From: Pseudomonas viridiflava
Lineage (GTDB): Bacteria > Pseudomonadota > Gammaproteobacteria > Pseudomonadales > Pseudomonadaceae
NCBI RefSeq assembly: GCF_900601905.1
Contig: NZ_UWFA01000505.1
Coordinates: 357,657 to 421,656 of the forward strand
DNA: 64,000 bases
Direction of reading: 5' to 3'
In this document: in pieces, positions 1-7,656 of the stretch
Layout: each line of letters begins with the position of its first letter
How positions within the stretch are numbered: the first letter of the stretch is position 1
Program-made: the position numbers and the translations under genes
The notes under the pieces: model-generated
What the model saw: the letters and a program-made list of their open reading frames with translations, nothing else
What the model was told of the DNA's origin: nothing
The model's database searches: none

Positions 1-158
1 CATTCGGAGAGCGGGTAAAGGCATAAACAAGGGTCAACCGCATCAATAGTTACGATTAACTGGCCTGCGCTACGCGAATCCAACTCGTCACGGTACCGGC
101 TCGGCATAGCGAGACGGCCCTTTGCATCGAGATTGATAGCGTTTGCACCACGAAACAC
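1..158 (-). CDS. mraZ: MraZ transcriptional regulator (5' part only)
   Basis: First 52 codons of MraZ, read leftward; the gene continues beyond the window edge. The translation opens V/M-FRGANAINLDAKGRLAMPS, the first SpoVT/AbrB-like half of MraZ with its conserved DAKGRLAMP stretch. The start is GTG at 158, preceded at good spacing by GGAGAA. MraZ forms a ring and represses the dcw (division and cell wall) operon that it heads. Its promoter and repeat boxes are visible upstream at 200-261. Identity is firm from sequence and position; only the length is unknown here. Confidence 0.93.
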   Translation of the reverse strand, partial: MFRGANAINLDAKGRLAMPSRYRDELDSRSAGQLIVTIDAVDPCLCLYPLSE

Positions 159-199
159 AGGCGCTTTCTCCAAATTCTAGCTTTTTGCGTTAAAAAAAC

Positions 200-233
200 C
201 CACTTCACGCCACTTTCTGCCACTTGCGCACAC
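200..233 (-). promoter_or_regulatory. MraZ boxes (10-bp spaced GTGG repeats)
   Basis: Read on the minus strand, three GTGG motifs stand exactly 10 bases apart (at 223-220, 213-210 and 203-200). A degenerate fourth, GTGT, lies at 233-230. Repeats with 10-bp periodicity next to mraZ are the known operator pattern for MraZ autoregulation. The array begins at the -10 element and extends into the leader, so bound MraZ should block transcription start. The repeats are seen directly; binding is inferred. Confidence 0.75.
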
Positions 234-261
234 TATAGGAACCCGCCCACCACACCGTCAA
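232..261 (-). promoter_or_regulatory. mraZ/dcw sigma-70 promoter
   Basis: On the minus strand, TTGACG (261-256) and TATAGT (237-232) are separated by 18 bases, close to consensus. The start point would lie near 225, giving a leader of about 67 bases before the GTG start of mraZ. The MraZ boxes overlap the -10. The rest of the spacer up to rnpB (262-467) shows no gene and no clear T-tailed hairpin. Confidence 0.65.
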
Positions 262-467
262 GGCACGGTCCTAAGGAAAACCCTTACATAACTGAGATTT
301 ACGAGCGATATGAGACGTCTGACGCTAAATTTACGAGCGTTCTGACAGATAATTCCGACGCAACTCAAAAGGCTGCGTGACGAAGTTAATGTGATTTGTG
401 AGGTGTAAGATTTTTTTGGTATTACGAGGGGGTGTTATGCGGATGAAACGAAGGGAGAAAAAGGTGG

Positions 468-822
468 AGAGTCGATCTGTAAGCCGGGTTCTGTCGAGGA
501 CAGTCATTCCTCTACGACGGCCATCACTGGACGTCTTTAGCAACCTACCCGGTTCCAGCGCGGGCCACGCCTAGGAACCCTATTTGGTCTTGCTCCGAGT
601 GGGGTTTACCTTGACCACGAACTGTTGCCAGACGTGCGGTGCGCTCTTACCGCACCTTTTCACCCTTACCGGCGCCGAAGCGCTTAGGCGGTTATTTTCT
701 GTGGCACTTTCCGTAGGCTCACGCCTCCCAGGTGTTACCTGGCACTCCGCCCTATGGAGCCCGGACTTTCCTCCCCCCCTTAATTGCGAACAATAAGAGG
801 CAGCGACTGTCCAATCGACTCT
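468..822 (-). ncRNA. rnpB: RNase P RNA, class A
   Basis: About 355 bases, read leftward, beginning AGAGTCGATTGGACAGTCGC and ending at the complement of AGAGTCGATCTGTAAGCCGG. The 5' and 3' ends pair to form helix P1. The conserved GACAGTCGC opening, the GAGGAAAGTCCGGGC-type core near 760-780 and the ACAGAA...AACCCGGCTTA end are the hallmarks of bacterial type A RNase P RNA, the catalytic RNA that matures tRNA 5' ends. Its place between mraZ and rsmI is the usual Pseudomonas one. Short ORFs across this region are spurious. Confidence 0.95.
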
Positions 823-831
823 CCGGCGCCA

Positions 832-860
832 AGGTTAGCGGCACAACCCGCGTAGAACAA
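832..860 (-). promoter_or_regulatory. rnpB promoter
   Basis: Minus-strand TTGTTC (860-855) and TAACCT (837-832) are separated by 17 bases, about 10 bases upstream of the expected 5' end of RNase P RNA at 822. Spacing is ideal and the boxes are moderate matches. The element sits in the 72-bp gap between the rsmI stop and rnpB. Confidence 0.5.
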
Positions 861-894
861 GCTTTAAAACGTCGCAGGCCCGCACCGCAGCGCT

Positions 895-1767
895 TTATTC
901 GCCCTTTTGCTTGTCCAGCGCCACCTGGTAAAGCAGGTTCTTGCGTACACCGGTAATTTCCGCTGCCAATGCCGCAGCGCGCTTGAGCGGCATTTCTCCG
1001 AGCAACAGGTCAAGAATGCGTCGCGCCTCGCTGCCGATCACATCTTCATCCTCCGGAGCAGTCCAGCCCGCGACCAGAACCACGCACTCACCGCGCTGCT
1101 GATTGCTGTCGCTTTCGACGAACTCGCGCAGCTCGGCCAGGGGCAGGCCCTTGAGCGTTTCGAAGGTTTTGGTCAGCTCGCGTGCCAACAACGCAGGGCG
1201 TTCAGGGCCAAACACCAGTTCCAGGTCCTGCAGGCATTCGAGAATGCGATGCGGGGCTTCGTAGAAAATCAGCGTGCGCGGCTCTTCCTTGAGAAGCTCC
1301 AGGCGCGCCCGGCGCCCCACGGCCTTGGCAGGCAGAAAACCTTCAAAGATAAAACGGTCCGACGGCAGACCCGCCGCCGACAAGGCAGCGATCAAGGCGC
1401 ACGCCCCTGGCACCGGCACAACCGCGATGCCCGCGGCACGCGCTTGACGCACCAGGTGATAACCCGGATCGGAAATCAGCGGCGTCCCCGCATCGGAAAT
1501 CAGCGCAACGCTGTCGCCGGCCTGCAAGCGGGTGATAAAACGGCTGCCTTCGTCGCGTTCGTTATGCTCATGGCAGGCGGCCAATGGAGTGCTTATGCCG
1601 AAATGCTGCATCAACCGCATCGAGTGACGAGTATCCTCGGCTGCAATCAGCGCCACCTCGCGCAACACCTTCAACGCCCGCACGCTCATGTCATCCAGAT
1701 TGCCGATAGGGGTGGCCACTACATAAAGCGAACCGGCGGTGGAATTCAAAGCAACGGGAGCAGTCAA
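895..1767 (-). CDS. rsmI: 16S rRNA (cytidine-1402-2'-O)-methyltransferase RsmI
   Basis: RsmI uses S-adenosylmethionine to methylate the 2'-oxygen of C1402 in the 16S rRNA P site. The 290-residue product has the tetrapyrrole-methylase fold signatures: VVATPIGNLDDMS (about 16-28), AAEDTRHS (42-49), SDAGTPLISDPGYHLV (91-106) and a P-GACALIAALSAAG loop (120-133). Length is normal for the family. The start is a TTG at 1767 with GAGG eight bases upstream; no ATG fits the frame there. It is divergent from lpoA, as in E. coli and other pseudomonads. Function rests on family knowledge. Confidence 0.95.
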   Translation of the reverse strand: MTAPVALNSTAGSLYVVATPIGNLDDMSVRALKVLREVALIAAEDTRHSMRLMQHFGISTPLAACHEHNERDEGSRFITRLQAGDSVALISDAGTPLISDPGYHLVRQARAAGIAVVPVPGACALIAALSAAGLPSDRFIFEGFLPAKAVGRRARLELLKEEPRTLIFYEAPHRILECLQDLELVFGPERPALLARELTKTFETLKGLPLAELREFVESDSNQQRGECVVLVAGWTAPEDEDVIGSEARRILDLLLGEMPLKRAAALAAEITGVRKNLLYQVALDKQKGE

Positions 1768-2042
1768 AGCGCAGACCTCATGGTTTGTTACCCTGCAAGG
1801 GGTGATGGGTTCGCATTGTACAGACTACGACTGCAACGCATGGCCCGCACACTCACGGAAGACCGAAAAAGGAACAGGAAGCTCATGACCAGGCCCACGC
1901 AACACCTTGAAACCAGCGGCGCCGCCCCGTATCTGGCGTCACTGCGAGCTATATCACTGCTTTAAATGCCTTCGACGTCGCACCCATGCCAGCGCTTGGG
2001 TACAATTCCCCGCTAATTTGCTCGAGTATCAGGACCCTATAC

Positions 2043-3857
2043 ATGATCGCTTGCCTGCGGCTGTTCTCTGCCCTCTGCCTTGCTGCCCTATTGGCCGCTT
2101 GTGCCAGCTCGCCTTCGTCCAGCCTTGGCGAACTTCCTCGTACCCCTGACGCCAGCATCGAGCAATTGCTCGATCAGGCTGCGACAGCCAAGACTCCAGA
2201 TCAGGCTGCGTTGCTGCGACTGAGCGCCGCTGACCTGGCCAACCGGCAGAATAATCCCGGGCGTGCCGCGCAGATTCTTGCGCAGGTCCAGGTCGACCTG
2301 CTCAAACCCGGCCAACAGGTATTTGCGGTCACCCTGGATGCCGAACTGGCCATGGGTCGCAATCAACCAAAGGCAGCACTGACTGCGCTGAACCATCCAA
2401 GCCTGCAGCGCCTGGGTGAGCTTTCCGTCGAGCAACAGGTGCGCACCCAGACCGTTCGCGCCCGAGCCCTGGAAGCCGATGGCCAGATTCTTCCAGCGAT
2501 CCGCGAGCGGGTTTTCGTCGGCCCTCTGTTGCAAGGTGCGGACCTTGCCGCCAACAACGACGCGATCTGGACGATGGTCGCTGCGCTGCCGCCCGAGCAG
2601 TTGCAAGGCAACACTACCGACGACATGGGCGGCTGGCTGGATCTGGCCCGCTCAATCAAAGGCGCTGGCACCCTTGAGCAGCAACAGGCCGCCATCGACA
2701 CCTGGAAAGCCGCCCATCCAAAGCACCCAGCAGCCATTCAGTTGCCCGCCAAACTCGCTCAACTGCGCGCCCTGACCAGCGAGCCGCTGACCAAAATCGC
2801 GCTGTTGCTGCCTCAGGAAGGCCCGCTGGCCGCTGTCGCCAAAGCCCTGCGTGAAGGTTTCATGGCCGCTCACTATCAGGCTCAGCAAGCCGGCCAGAAC
2901 CCTCCCGCGATTCAAGTGTTCGACAGCTCGCGCCTGACTTCGATGGATGAATTCTATCGCCAGGCTCAAGCCGCTGGCGTGCAACTGGTGGTCGGTCCGC
3001 TGGAAAAACCACTGGTCAAGCAGCTCAATAGCCGCCCTCAACTGCCGATCACCACGCTGGCCTTGAACTACAGCGACGTGGGCAACGAAGGCCCGCAGCA
3101 ACTGTTTCAATTCGGCCTGGCCGCAGAGGATGAGGCCCGCGAGGTAGCGCGTCGTGCCTGGGCTGATGGCAAGCGCAGTGCCGTTGCCATGGTGCCAAAA
3201 GGCGAATGGGGCGATCGCGTTCTCGAAGCGTTCCGCCAGAGCTGGCAGGCCAAAGGCGGCACGCTGATCGCCGCCGAACACGTTGACCAGCCGGTAGCCT
3301 TGGCCCAGCAAGTGGCCGATCTGTTCCAGTTGCGCAACAGCGAAGGTCGCGCACAACGCCTGCAGAGCACCGTGGGCACGCAAGTGGCTGCGCAGCCGAC
3401 TCGCCGCCAGGACATTGACTTCATGTTCCTGGCTGCAACCCCGCAGCAGGCTCAGCAGATCAAGCCGACCATGGTTTTCCAGTACGCGGGCGATGTCCCG
3501 GTGTATGCCACGTCGCATCTGTTCACCAACAGCAACGACCATGCGCAGTACATGGACCTCAACGGCGTACGTTTCTGCGACACGCCCTGGCTGCTCAACT
3601 CCACCGATCCACTGCGCCAGCAAGTGATCACCCAATGGCCACAGGCCGCCGGACCTCTGGGCCGGCTCTACGCCATGGGCGTGGACGCTTATCGCCTGGC
3701 ACCGCGCTTGAGCCAGCTCAAAACCCTGCCTGAAAGCCGCGTCGACGGCCTGTCCGGGAGCCTGAGCATGAGCCCTATGCGCCGCGTTGAACGTCAACTG
3801 CCGTGGGCCGAGTTCGTCGATGGCAAGATCCAGCGCCTGCCGGACACCGCACAGTAA
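2043..3857 (+). CDS. lpoA: Penicillin-binding protein activator LpoA
   Basis: Outer-membrane lipoprotein that stimulates the peptidoglycan synthase PBP1A from the outer membrane side. It has 604 residues from the ATG at 2043. That start gives a classic lipoprotein signal ending LLAAC with the lipidated Cys at residue 20; an ATG 57 bases upstream would spoil the signal. The first half is helical, TPR-like and Ala/Gln-rich. The second half, from about residue 245 (KIALLLPQEGPLAAVAKAL), is a periplasmic-binding-protein fold. It abuts yraN with no gap, suggesting one transcript. The divergent spacer to rsmI (1768-2042) holds both promoters. Confidence 0.93.
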   Translation: MIACLRLFSALCLAALLAACASSPSSSLGELPRTPDASIEQLLDQAATAKTPDQAALLRLSAADLANRQNNPGRAAQILAQVQVDLLKPGQQVFAVTLDAELAMGRNQPKAALTALNHPSLQRLGELSVEQQVRTQTVRARALEADGQILPAIRERVFVGPLLQGADLAANNDAIWTMVAALPPEQLQGNTTDDMGGWLDLARSIKGAGTLEQQQAAIDTWKAAHPKHPAAIQLPAKLAQLRALTSEPLTKIALLLPQEGPLAAVAKALREGFMAAHYQAQQAGQNPPAIQVFDSSRLTSMDEFYRQAQAAGVQLVVGPLEKPLVKQLNSRPQLPITTLALNYSDVGNEGPQQLFQFGLAAEDEAREVARRAWADGKRSAVAMVPKGEWGDRVLEAFRQSWQAKGGTLIAAEHVDQPVALAQQVADLFQLRNSEGRAQRLQSTVGTQVAAQPTRRQDIDFMFLAATPQQAQQIKPTMVFQYAGDVPVYATSHLFTNSNDHAQYMDLNGVRFCDTPWLLNSTDPLRQQVITQWPQAAGPLGRLYAMGVDAYRLAPRLSQLKTLPESRVDGLSGSLSMSPMRRVERQLPWAEFVDGKIQRLPDTAQ

Positions 3858-4229
3858 ATGCAGGGCAACACCCGCCTGAATGCAGGGCGCGAGGCTGAAG
3901 CCTACGCCCTGCAGCATTTACAGAAGCACGGATTGCAGCTGATTGCGCAAAACTGGTTATGCAAACGTGGCGAGCTTGATCTGGTCATGCTCGACGGAGA
4001 TACAGTAGTATTCGTCGAAGTTCGCTACCGGCGACATTCCGAATGGGGCGGCGCGATGCAAAGCGTCGATTTTCGCAAACAGCAGAAGCTGATTCTCGCC
4101 GCTCAGTTGTTCCTGCAGAAGGAAACACGATGGGCTGATGCAGCCTGCCGGTTTGACGTGGTAGCGGTTGAAGGCACAGCGGATAACGGCTTGCCCCTCA
4201 ACTGGATCAAACATGCTTTTGAATGTTGA
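3858..4229 (+). CDS. YraN family (UPF0102) nuclease-fold protein
   Basis: Protein of 123 residues whose ATG follows the lpoA stop directly (TAAATG), so translation is probably coupled; no separate ribosome binding site is visible. It opens with GREAEAYALQHLQKHGL and carries RGELDLVMLDGDTVVFVEV (about 38-56), the E-x-D ... E-V-R pattern of the Holliday-junction-resolvase-like endonuclease fold shared by UPF0102. The biochemical role of the family is unsettled. The lpoA-yraN-diaA-dolP order matches E. coli. Confidence 0.88.
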   Translation: MQGNTRLNAGREAEAYALQHLQKHGLQLIAQNWLCKRGELDLVMLDGDTVVFVEVRYRRHSEWGGAMQSVDFRKQQKLILAAQLFLQKETRWADAACRFDVVAVEGTADNGLPLNWIKHAFEC

Positions 4230-4374
4230 TGCTCGCCGATGCTCAAGCAGACAGCGCGCAACTCATGCACCAATACCCAACACCGATTTCGCTCTTCGCT
4301 TTGCGGGCTGGGAAGCCTTCGAGACACCCTGAATTCGCCCGATTAGCCGCGATACGCTAACTAAGGTCACCCCG

Positions 4375-4968
4375 ATGGACATGCAATCCCGAATCCGCCA
4401 GCTTTTCCAGGCCAGCATCGATGCCAAGCAACAATCGATGGAAGTCCTCGCGCCTTACATCGAGCAAGCCAGCCAGGTCATGGTCAATGCGCTGCTCAAT
4501 GAGGGCAAGATGCTTTCCTGCGGCAATGGCGGTTCGGCTGGCGACGCGCAGCACTTTTCCTCCGAGCTGCTCAACCGCTTCGAGCGCGAACGCCCAAGCC
4601 TGCCAGCCATCGCGCTGACCACCGACAGCTCCACCATCACCTCGATTGCCAACGATTACAGCTACAACGAAATCTTCTCCAAGCAGATCCGCGCACTGGG
4701 TCAACCCGGTGATGTGCTGCTGGCGATTTCCACCAGTGGCAACTCGGCGAACATAATTCAGGCGATCCAGGCCGCACATGATCGCGAAATGATTGTCGTA
4801 GCATTGACGGGACGCGACGGTGGCGACATGGCCTCGCTGCTTTTACCGGAAGATGTGGAAATCCGGGTACCGGCAAAAGTGACCGCACGAATTCAAGAAG
4901 TCCATCTGCTGGCGATCCATTGCTTGTGCGATCTGATCGACAGCCAACTGTTCGGGAGTGAAGAATGA
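4375..4968 (+). CDS. diaA: SIS-domain protein, DiaA type (often annotated GmhA)
   Basis: Single SIS (sugar isomerase) domain protein, 197 residues. CGNGGSAGDAQHFSSEL (about 46-62) and LAISTSGNSANI (about 119-130) are the phosphosugar-binding loops; RIQEVHLLAIHCLCDLID near the C-terminus is typical of DiaA. DiaA promotes DnaA loading at oriC; the close relative GmhA makes the heptose precursor of LPS. I prefer DiaA because the flanking genes yraN and dolP are the same as in E. coli, but the catalytic alternative cannot be excluded. AAGG lies eight bases before the ATG. The last four bases overlap the next gene (ATGA). Confidence 0.82.
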   Translation: MDMQSRIRQLFQASIDAKQQSMEVLAPYIEQASQVMVNALLNEGKMLSCGNGGSAGDAQHFSSELLNRFERERPSLPAIALTTDSSTITSIANDYSYNEIFSKQIRALGQPGDVLLAISTSGNSANIIQAIQAAHDREMIVVALTGRDGGDMASLLLPEDVEIRVPAKVTARIQEVHLLAIHCLCDLIDSQLFGSEE

Positions 4969-5543
4969 CCCCTAATCGCCTAAGCCTGCTGGCCCTGACG
5001 CTGTGTTTGAGCATCAGCGGATGCAGTTCGGTCCTGACAGCAACACGCGACAACCCGATCGAAGATGATCGCGGCACGCGTACGTTCGGTAGCAAGATCG
5101 ATGATTCACTGATCGAAACCAAAGCCGCGGTGAACATCGCCAAGGCCAGCCCGGATCTGGATCAGAACTCGCACATCGTCGTCACCAGCTACAACGGCAT
5201 CGTGCTGCTGGCCGGCCAGACTCCTCGCGCTGACCTCAAAGCCCTCGCCGAGAAAGAAGCCAGTGGCGTGCAGCGCGTCAAGAAGGTCAATAACGAGCTG
5301 CAGGTGATGGAGCCCTCATCCATCCTGGCTCGCAATAACGACGCCTGGCTGACCACCAAAATCAAAAGCCAGATGCTCACCGACAGCGCCATTCCGGGCT
5401 CGCGCATCAAAGTCGTGACCGAGAACGGCATCGTTTACCTGCTGGGCCTGGTGACTCAACAGGAAGCCACCCGCGCCACCAACCTTGTGCAAGGTGTGTC
5501 TGGCGTGCAGAAGATCGTCAAGCTGTTCGAATACATCGACTGA
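4965..5543 (+). CDS. dolP: BON-domain outer-membrane lipoprotein, DolP/YraP family
   Basis: 192 residues with a lipoprotein signal ending ISGC (lipidated Cys20), followed by two BON domains (about 46-115 and 122-190) showing the repeated pattern of I-K/V-T-x-NGIVYLLG with a glycine turn. DolP-like proteins bind anionic phospholipid at the division site and help keep the outer membrane intact under stress. The start overlaps the diaA stop as ATGA, so the two are co-translated. A strong bidirectional terminator follows at 5566-5593. Confidence 0.92.
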   Translation: MTPNRLSLLALTLCLSISGCSSVLTATRDNPIEDDRGTRTFGSKIDDSLIETKAAVNIAKASPDLDQNSHIVVTSYNGIVLLAGQTPRADLKALAEKEASGVQRVKKVNNELQVMEPSSILARNNDAWLTTKIKSQMLTDSAIPGSRIKVVTENGIVYLLGLVTQQEATRATNLVQGVSGVQKIVKLFEYID

Positions 5544-5565
5544 CCCGCTTCGAAAACCAGACAAG

Positions 5566-5593
5566 AAAAAGGCGACCCGAGGGTCGCCTTTTT
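5566..5593 (+). terminator. Bidirectional terminator between dolP and sspB
   Basis: AAAAAGGCGACCC GA GGGTCGCCTTTTT: a perfect 8-bp GC stem with A-run and T-run on either side, lying between convergent genes. It should end transcription from both strands. Confidence 0.92.
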
Positions 5594-5603
5594 CTTTGGC
5601 TGA

Positions 5604-6014
5604 TTACTTGACGACCTTCAGACTTGGCCGGCCGGTAGGGCGCGGTGGCTCGTCATCAGGTGGCGTCTCGTCATCCTGTTCGATGCTTTCATCGTCTTCG
5701 AACGCAGGCTCCAGATCGAAAACCATACCTTGACCATTCTCACGGGCGTAAATGCCCAGAATGGCCGCCACAGGGACGTACAGGGTATGCGGGACGCCAC
5801 CGAAGCGGCCTTCGAAGCTGACCGCGTCGTTGTCCATGTGCAGATGGCGAACAGCCGACGGCGAGATGTTCAGGACTATTTGCCCATCGTTGGCAAACCC
5901 TTGCGGGACCTGTACCGATGGGTATTCCGCATTGACCAGCATATGCGGGGTGCAATCGTTATCGACGATCCACTCATAGAGAGCACGAATCAGATAAGGG
6001 CGACTGGAGTTCAT
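5604..6014 (-). CDS. sspB: ClpXP adaptor / specificity factor SspB
   Basis: 136 residues. SspB binds ssrA-tagged, ribosome-rescued peptides and delivers them to ClpXP. The globular domain (about 1-105) begins NSSRPYLIRALYEWIVDN and contains PHTLYVPVAAILGIYARENGQGMVF. An acidic linker (DDESIEQDDETPPDDEPP) leads to the ClpX-binding tail GRPSLKVVK at the very end. The ATG at 6014 is preferred to a TTG directly before it; GGAG lies eight bases upstream of the ATG. The gene is 17 bases downstream of sspA, the usual sspAB pair. Confidence 0.95.
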   Translation of the reverse strand: MNSSRPYLIRALYEWIVDNDCTPHMLVNAEYPSVQVPQGFANDGQIVLNISPSAVRHLHMDNDAVSFEGRFGGVPHTLYVPVAAILGIYARENGQGMVFDLEPAFEDDESIEQDDETPPDDEPPRPTGRPSLKVVK

Positions 6015-6031
6015 CAACGGCTCCTTAGGCC

Positions 6032-6649
6032 TTAGCGCATGTCACGTTCGGCAGCAGACAGACTTGCCTGAAATGCCTCACGCGCAAACTGGCGCTCCAT
6101 ATAATCAAGCAACGGCTTGGCAGGCCGCGGCAGTTCGATACCCAGCACGGGCAAGCGCCAGAGTATGGGCAATAGACAGCAATCGACCAAGCTTTGCTCG
6201 TCACTGAGGAAAAAAACTTTCTCGGCGAACAATGGCGAAACGCCGGTCAGGCTTTCGCGAAGTTCTTTTCGAGCCTGAACCCGCGCACTTTCCTTGCTGC
6301 GCGGATCGAGGATCAGGTCCACCAGTGCACACCAGTCACGCTGGATCCGGTGGATCAGCAAACGGCTGTTGGCACGCGCCACCGGGTAGACCGGCAACAA
6401 AGGCGGATGCGGGTAACGCTCATCCAGATATTCCATCACCACGGTCGATTCATACAACGCCAGGTCACGATCGACCAGGGTCGGCACGCTGCCGTAGGGA
6501 TTGACCTCGATCAATTTCGCCGGGTGAGTCCCCGACACAACATCGATGATTTCGGCGCTGACACCTTTCTCGGCGAGCACAATGCGCACGCGATGGGAAT
6601 AGTGGTCGGCGGGGTCGGAGTAACAGGCCAACCGGTTGGTCACGCCCAT
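6032..6649 (-). CDS. sspA: Stringent starvation protein A (RNA polymerase-associated GST-fold protein)
   Basis: 205 residues with a thioredoxin-like N-terminal domain (LACYSDPADHYSHRVRIVLAEKG) and a helical C-terminal GST domain. NPYGSVPTLVDRDLALYES is the usual substrate-site region, though in SspA it is not enzymatic. SspA binds sigma-70 RNA polymerase and is needed for acid and stationary-phase survival. GAGGAGG sits seven bases before the ATG. It lies downstream of the bc1 genes with a 224-bp gap (6650-6873) that can hold its own promoter; I see no other gene there. Confidence 0.94.
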   Translation of the reverse strand: MGVTNRLACYSDPADHYSHRVRIVLAEKGVSAEIIDVVSGTHPAKLIEVNPYGSVPTLVDRDLALYESTVVMEYLDERYPHPPLLPVYPVARANSRLLIHRIQRDWCALVDLILDPRSKESARVQARKELRESLTGVSPLFAEKVFFLSDEQSLVDCCLLPILWRLPVLGIELPRPAKPLLDYMERQFAREAFQASLSAAERDMR

Positions 6650-6873
6650 GGCGGTCCTCCTCGCTTGTTGAATTTATGAAAAACGTAAAAACGAACGCGC
6701 CCTCGGGCACCTCCCGCAACGACCGCATTGAGGCAGTGATCATTGCGGGCGACAAGATAGCTCATTTACGCGATGTAAATTCTGCAATCTTACCGTCACA
6801 GCGACATTTGCCCTGCGTTTGTTGCTTAAAAGAGGCACCCGAAGGCGCGAAGTGTGGCTGTGGTGTTACATAG

Positions 6874-7656
6874 TTAGTGAACGTCCTTCCAGTATTCGCG
6901 CTTGAGCAAATAAGCAAAGACAAAGAAGAACGCCAGATAAAGCAGCACGTAGGTGCCGATGCGCTGATGCTGCAGCTTCACCGGGTTCGCTGAATAGGCC
7001 AGGAATGTCACCAGATTCTTGATCTTCTCGTCGAACTGCTCTGGAGTCAGGCTGCCGGTTTTCGGCACGATGGTCAGTTGATCGCACGCCTCATGAGTCA
7101 GCGGAGCACCGGTCAGCGGGTCGAACTGCTTCTTGCCGTCCTCGACCAGCTGGACTTGCTTGCAGCCAACCACCTGGCGCCCTTGCAGCCCCACCAGCAC
7201 GTTAGGCATGCCGACATTCGGAAACACTTTGTTGTTCACGCCCCACGGCCGAGCCGGGTCTTCGTAGAAAGAACGCAGGTAGCCATACAGCCAGTCAGTG
7301 CCGCGCACACGCGCCACCAGCGTCAGATCAGGTGGCGCAGCACCAAACCAGGCTTTGGCATCGTTGGGCTGCATGCCGATATTCATGTGATCGCCAATCT
7401 TGGCCCCGGTGAACACCAGCTTCTCGAGCATCAGCTCATGGGGAATGCCCAGATCGTCGGCCACACGCTCGTAGCGCTGAAACTTGGCGCTGTGGCAACC
7501 CATGCAATAGTTGGCAAAGGTCCGCGCACCGTCCTGCATGGCCGCCTTATCCGATACGTCGATGTCGACGCTTTCCAGCTCGTGACCGCCCTGCTCGGCG
7601 CCAGATGAAAACACAGGCAGCGCAGCAAGAAACAATACAGCAAGTAGCTTTTTCAT
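6874..7656 (-). CDS. petC: Ubiquinol-cytochrome c reductase, cytochrome c1 subunit
   Basis: 260 residues. An Sec signal (MKKLLAVLFLAALPVFSSGA) leads into the periplasmic haem domain with CMGCH at 51-55, the c-type haem site. A Met in NVGMPNVL is the probable sixth ligand. A single C-terminal membrane anchor (TYVLLYLAFFFVFAYLLKREYW) holds it in the inner membrane. The ATG at 7656 shares one base with the petB stop (TGATG). Cytochrome c1 passes electrons from the Rieske protein to soluble cytochrome c. An upstream in-frame Met would add an unlikely N-terminal extension inside petB. Confidence 0.95.
   Translation of the reverse strand: MKKLLAVLFLAALPVFSSGAEQGGHELESVDIDVSDKAAMQDGARTFANYCMGCHSAKFQRYERVADDLGIPHELMLEKLVFTGAKIGDHMNIGMQPNDAKAWFGAAPPDLTLVARVRGTDWLYGYLRSFYEDPARPWGVNNKVFPNVGMPNVLVGLQGRQVVGCKQVQLVEDGKKQFDPLTGAPLTHEACDQLTIVPKTGSLTPEQFDEKIKNLVTFLAYSANPVKLQHQRIGTYVLLYLAFFFVFAYLLKREYWKDVH

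Noticed and set aside
584..956. Short ORFs between mraZ and rsmI
   Set aside because: They lie inside or across RNase P RNA, whose conserved ends and core are clear.
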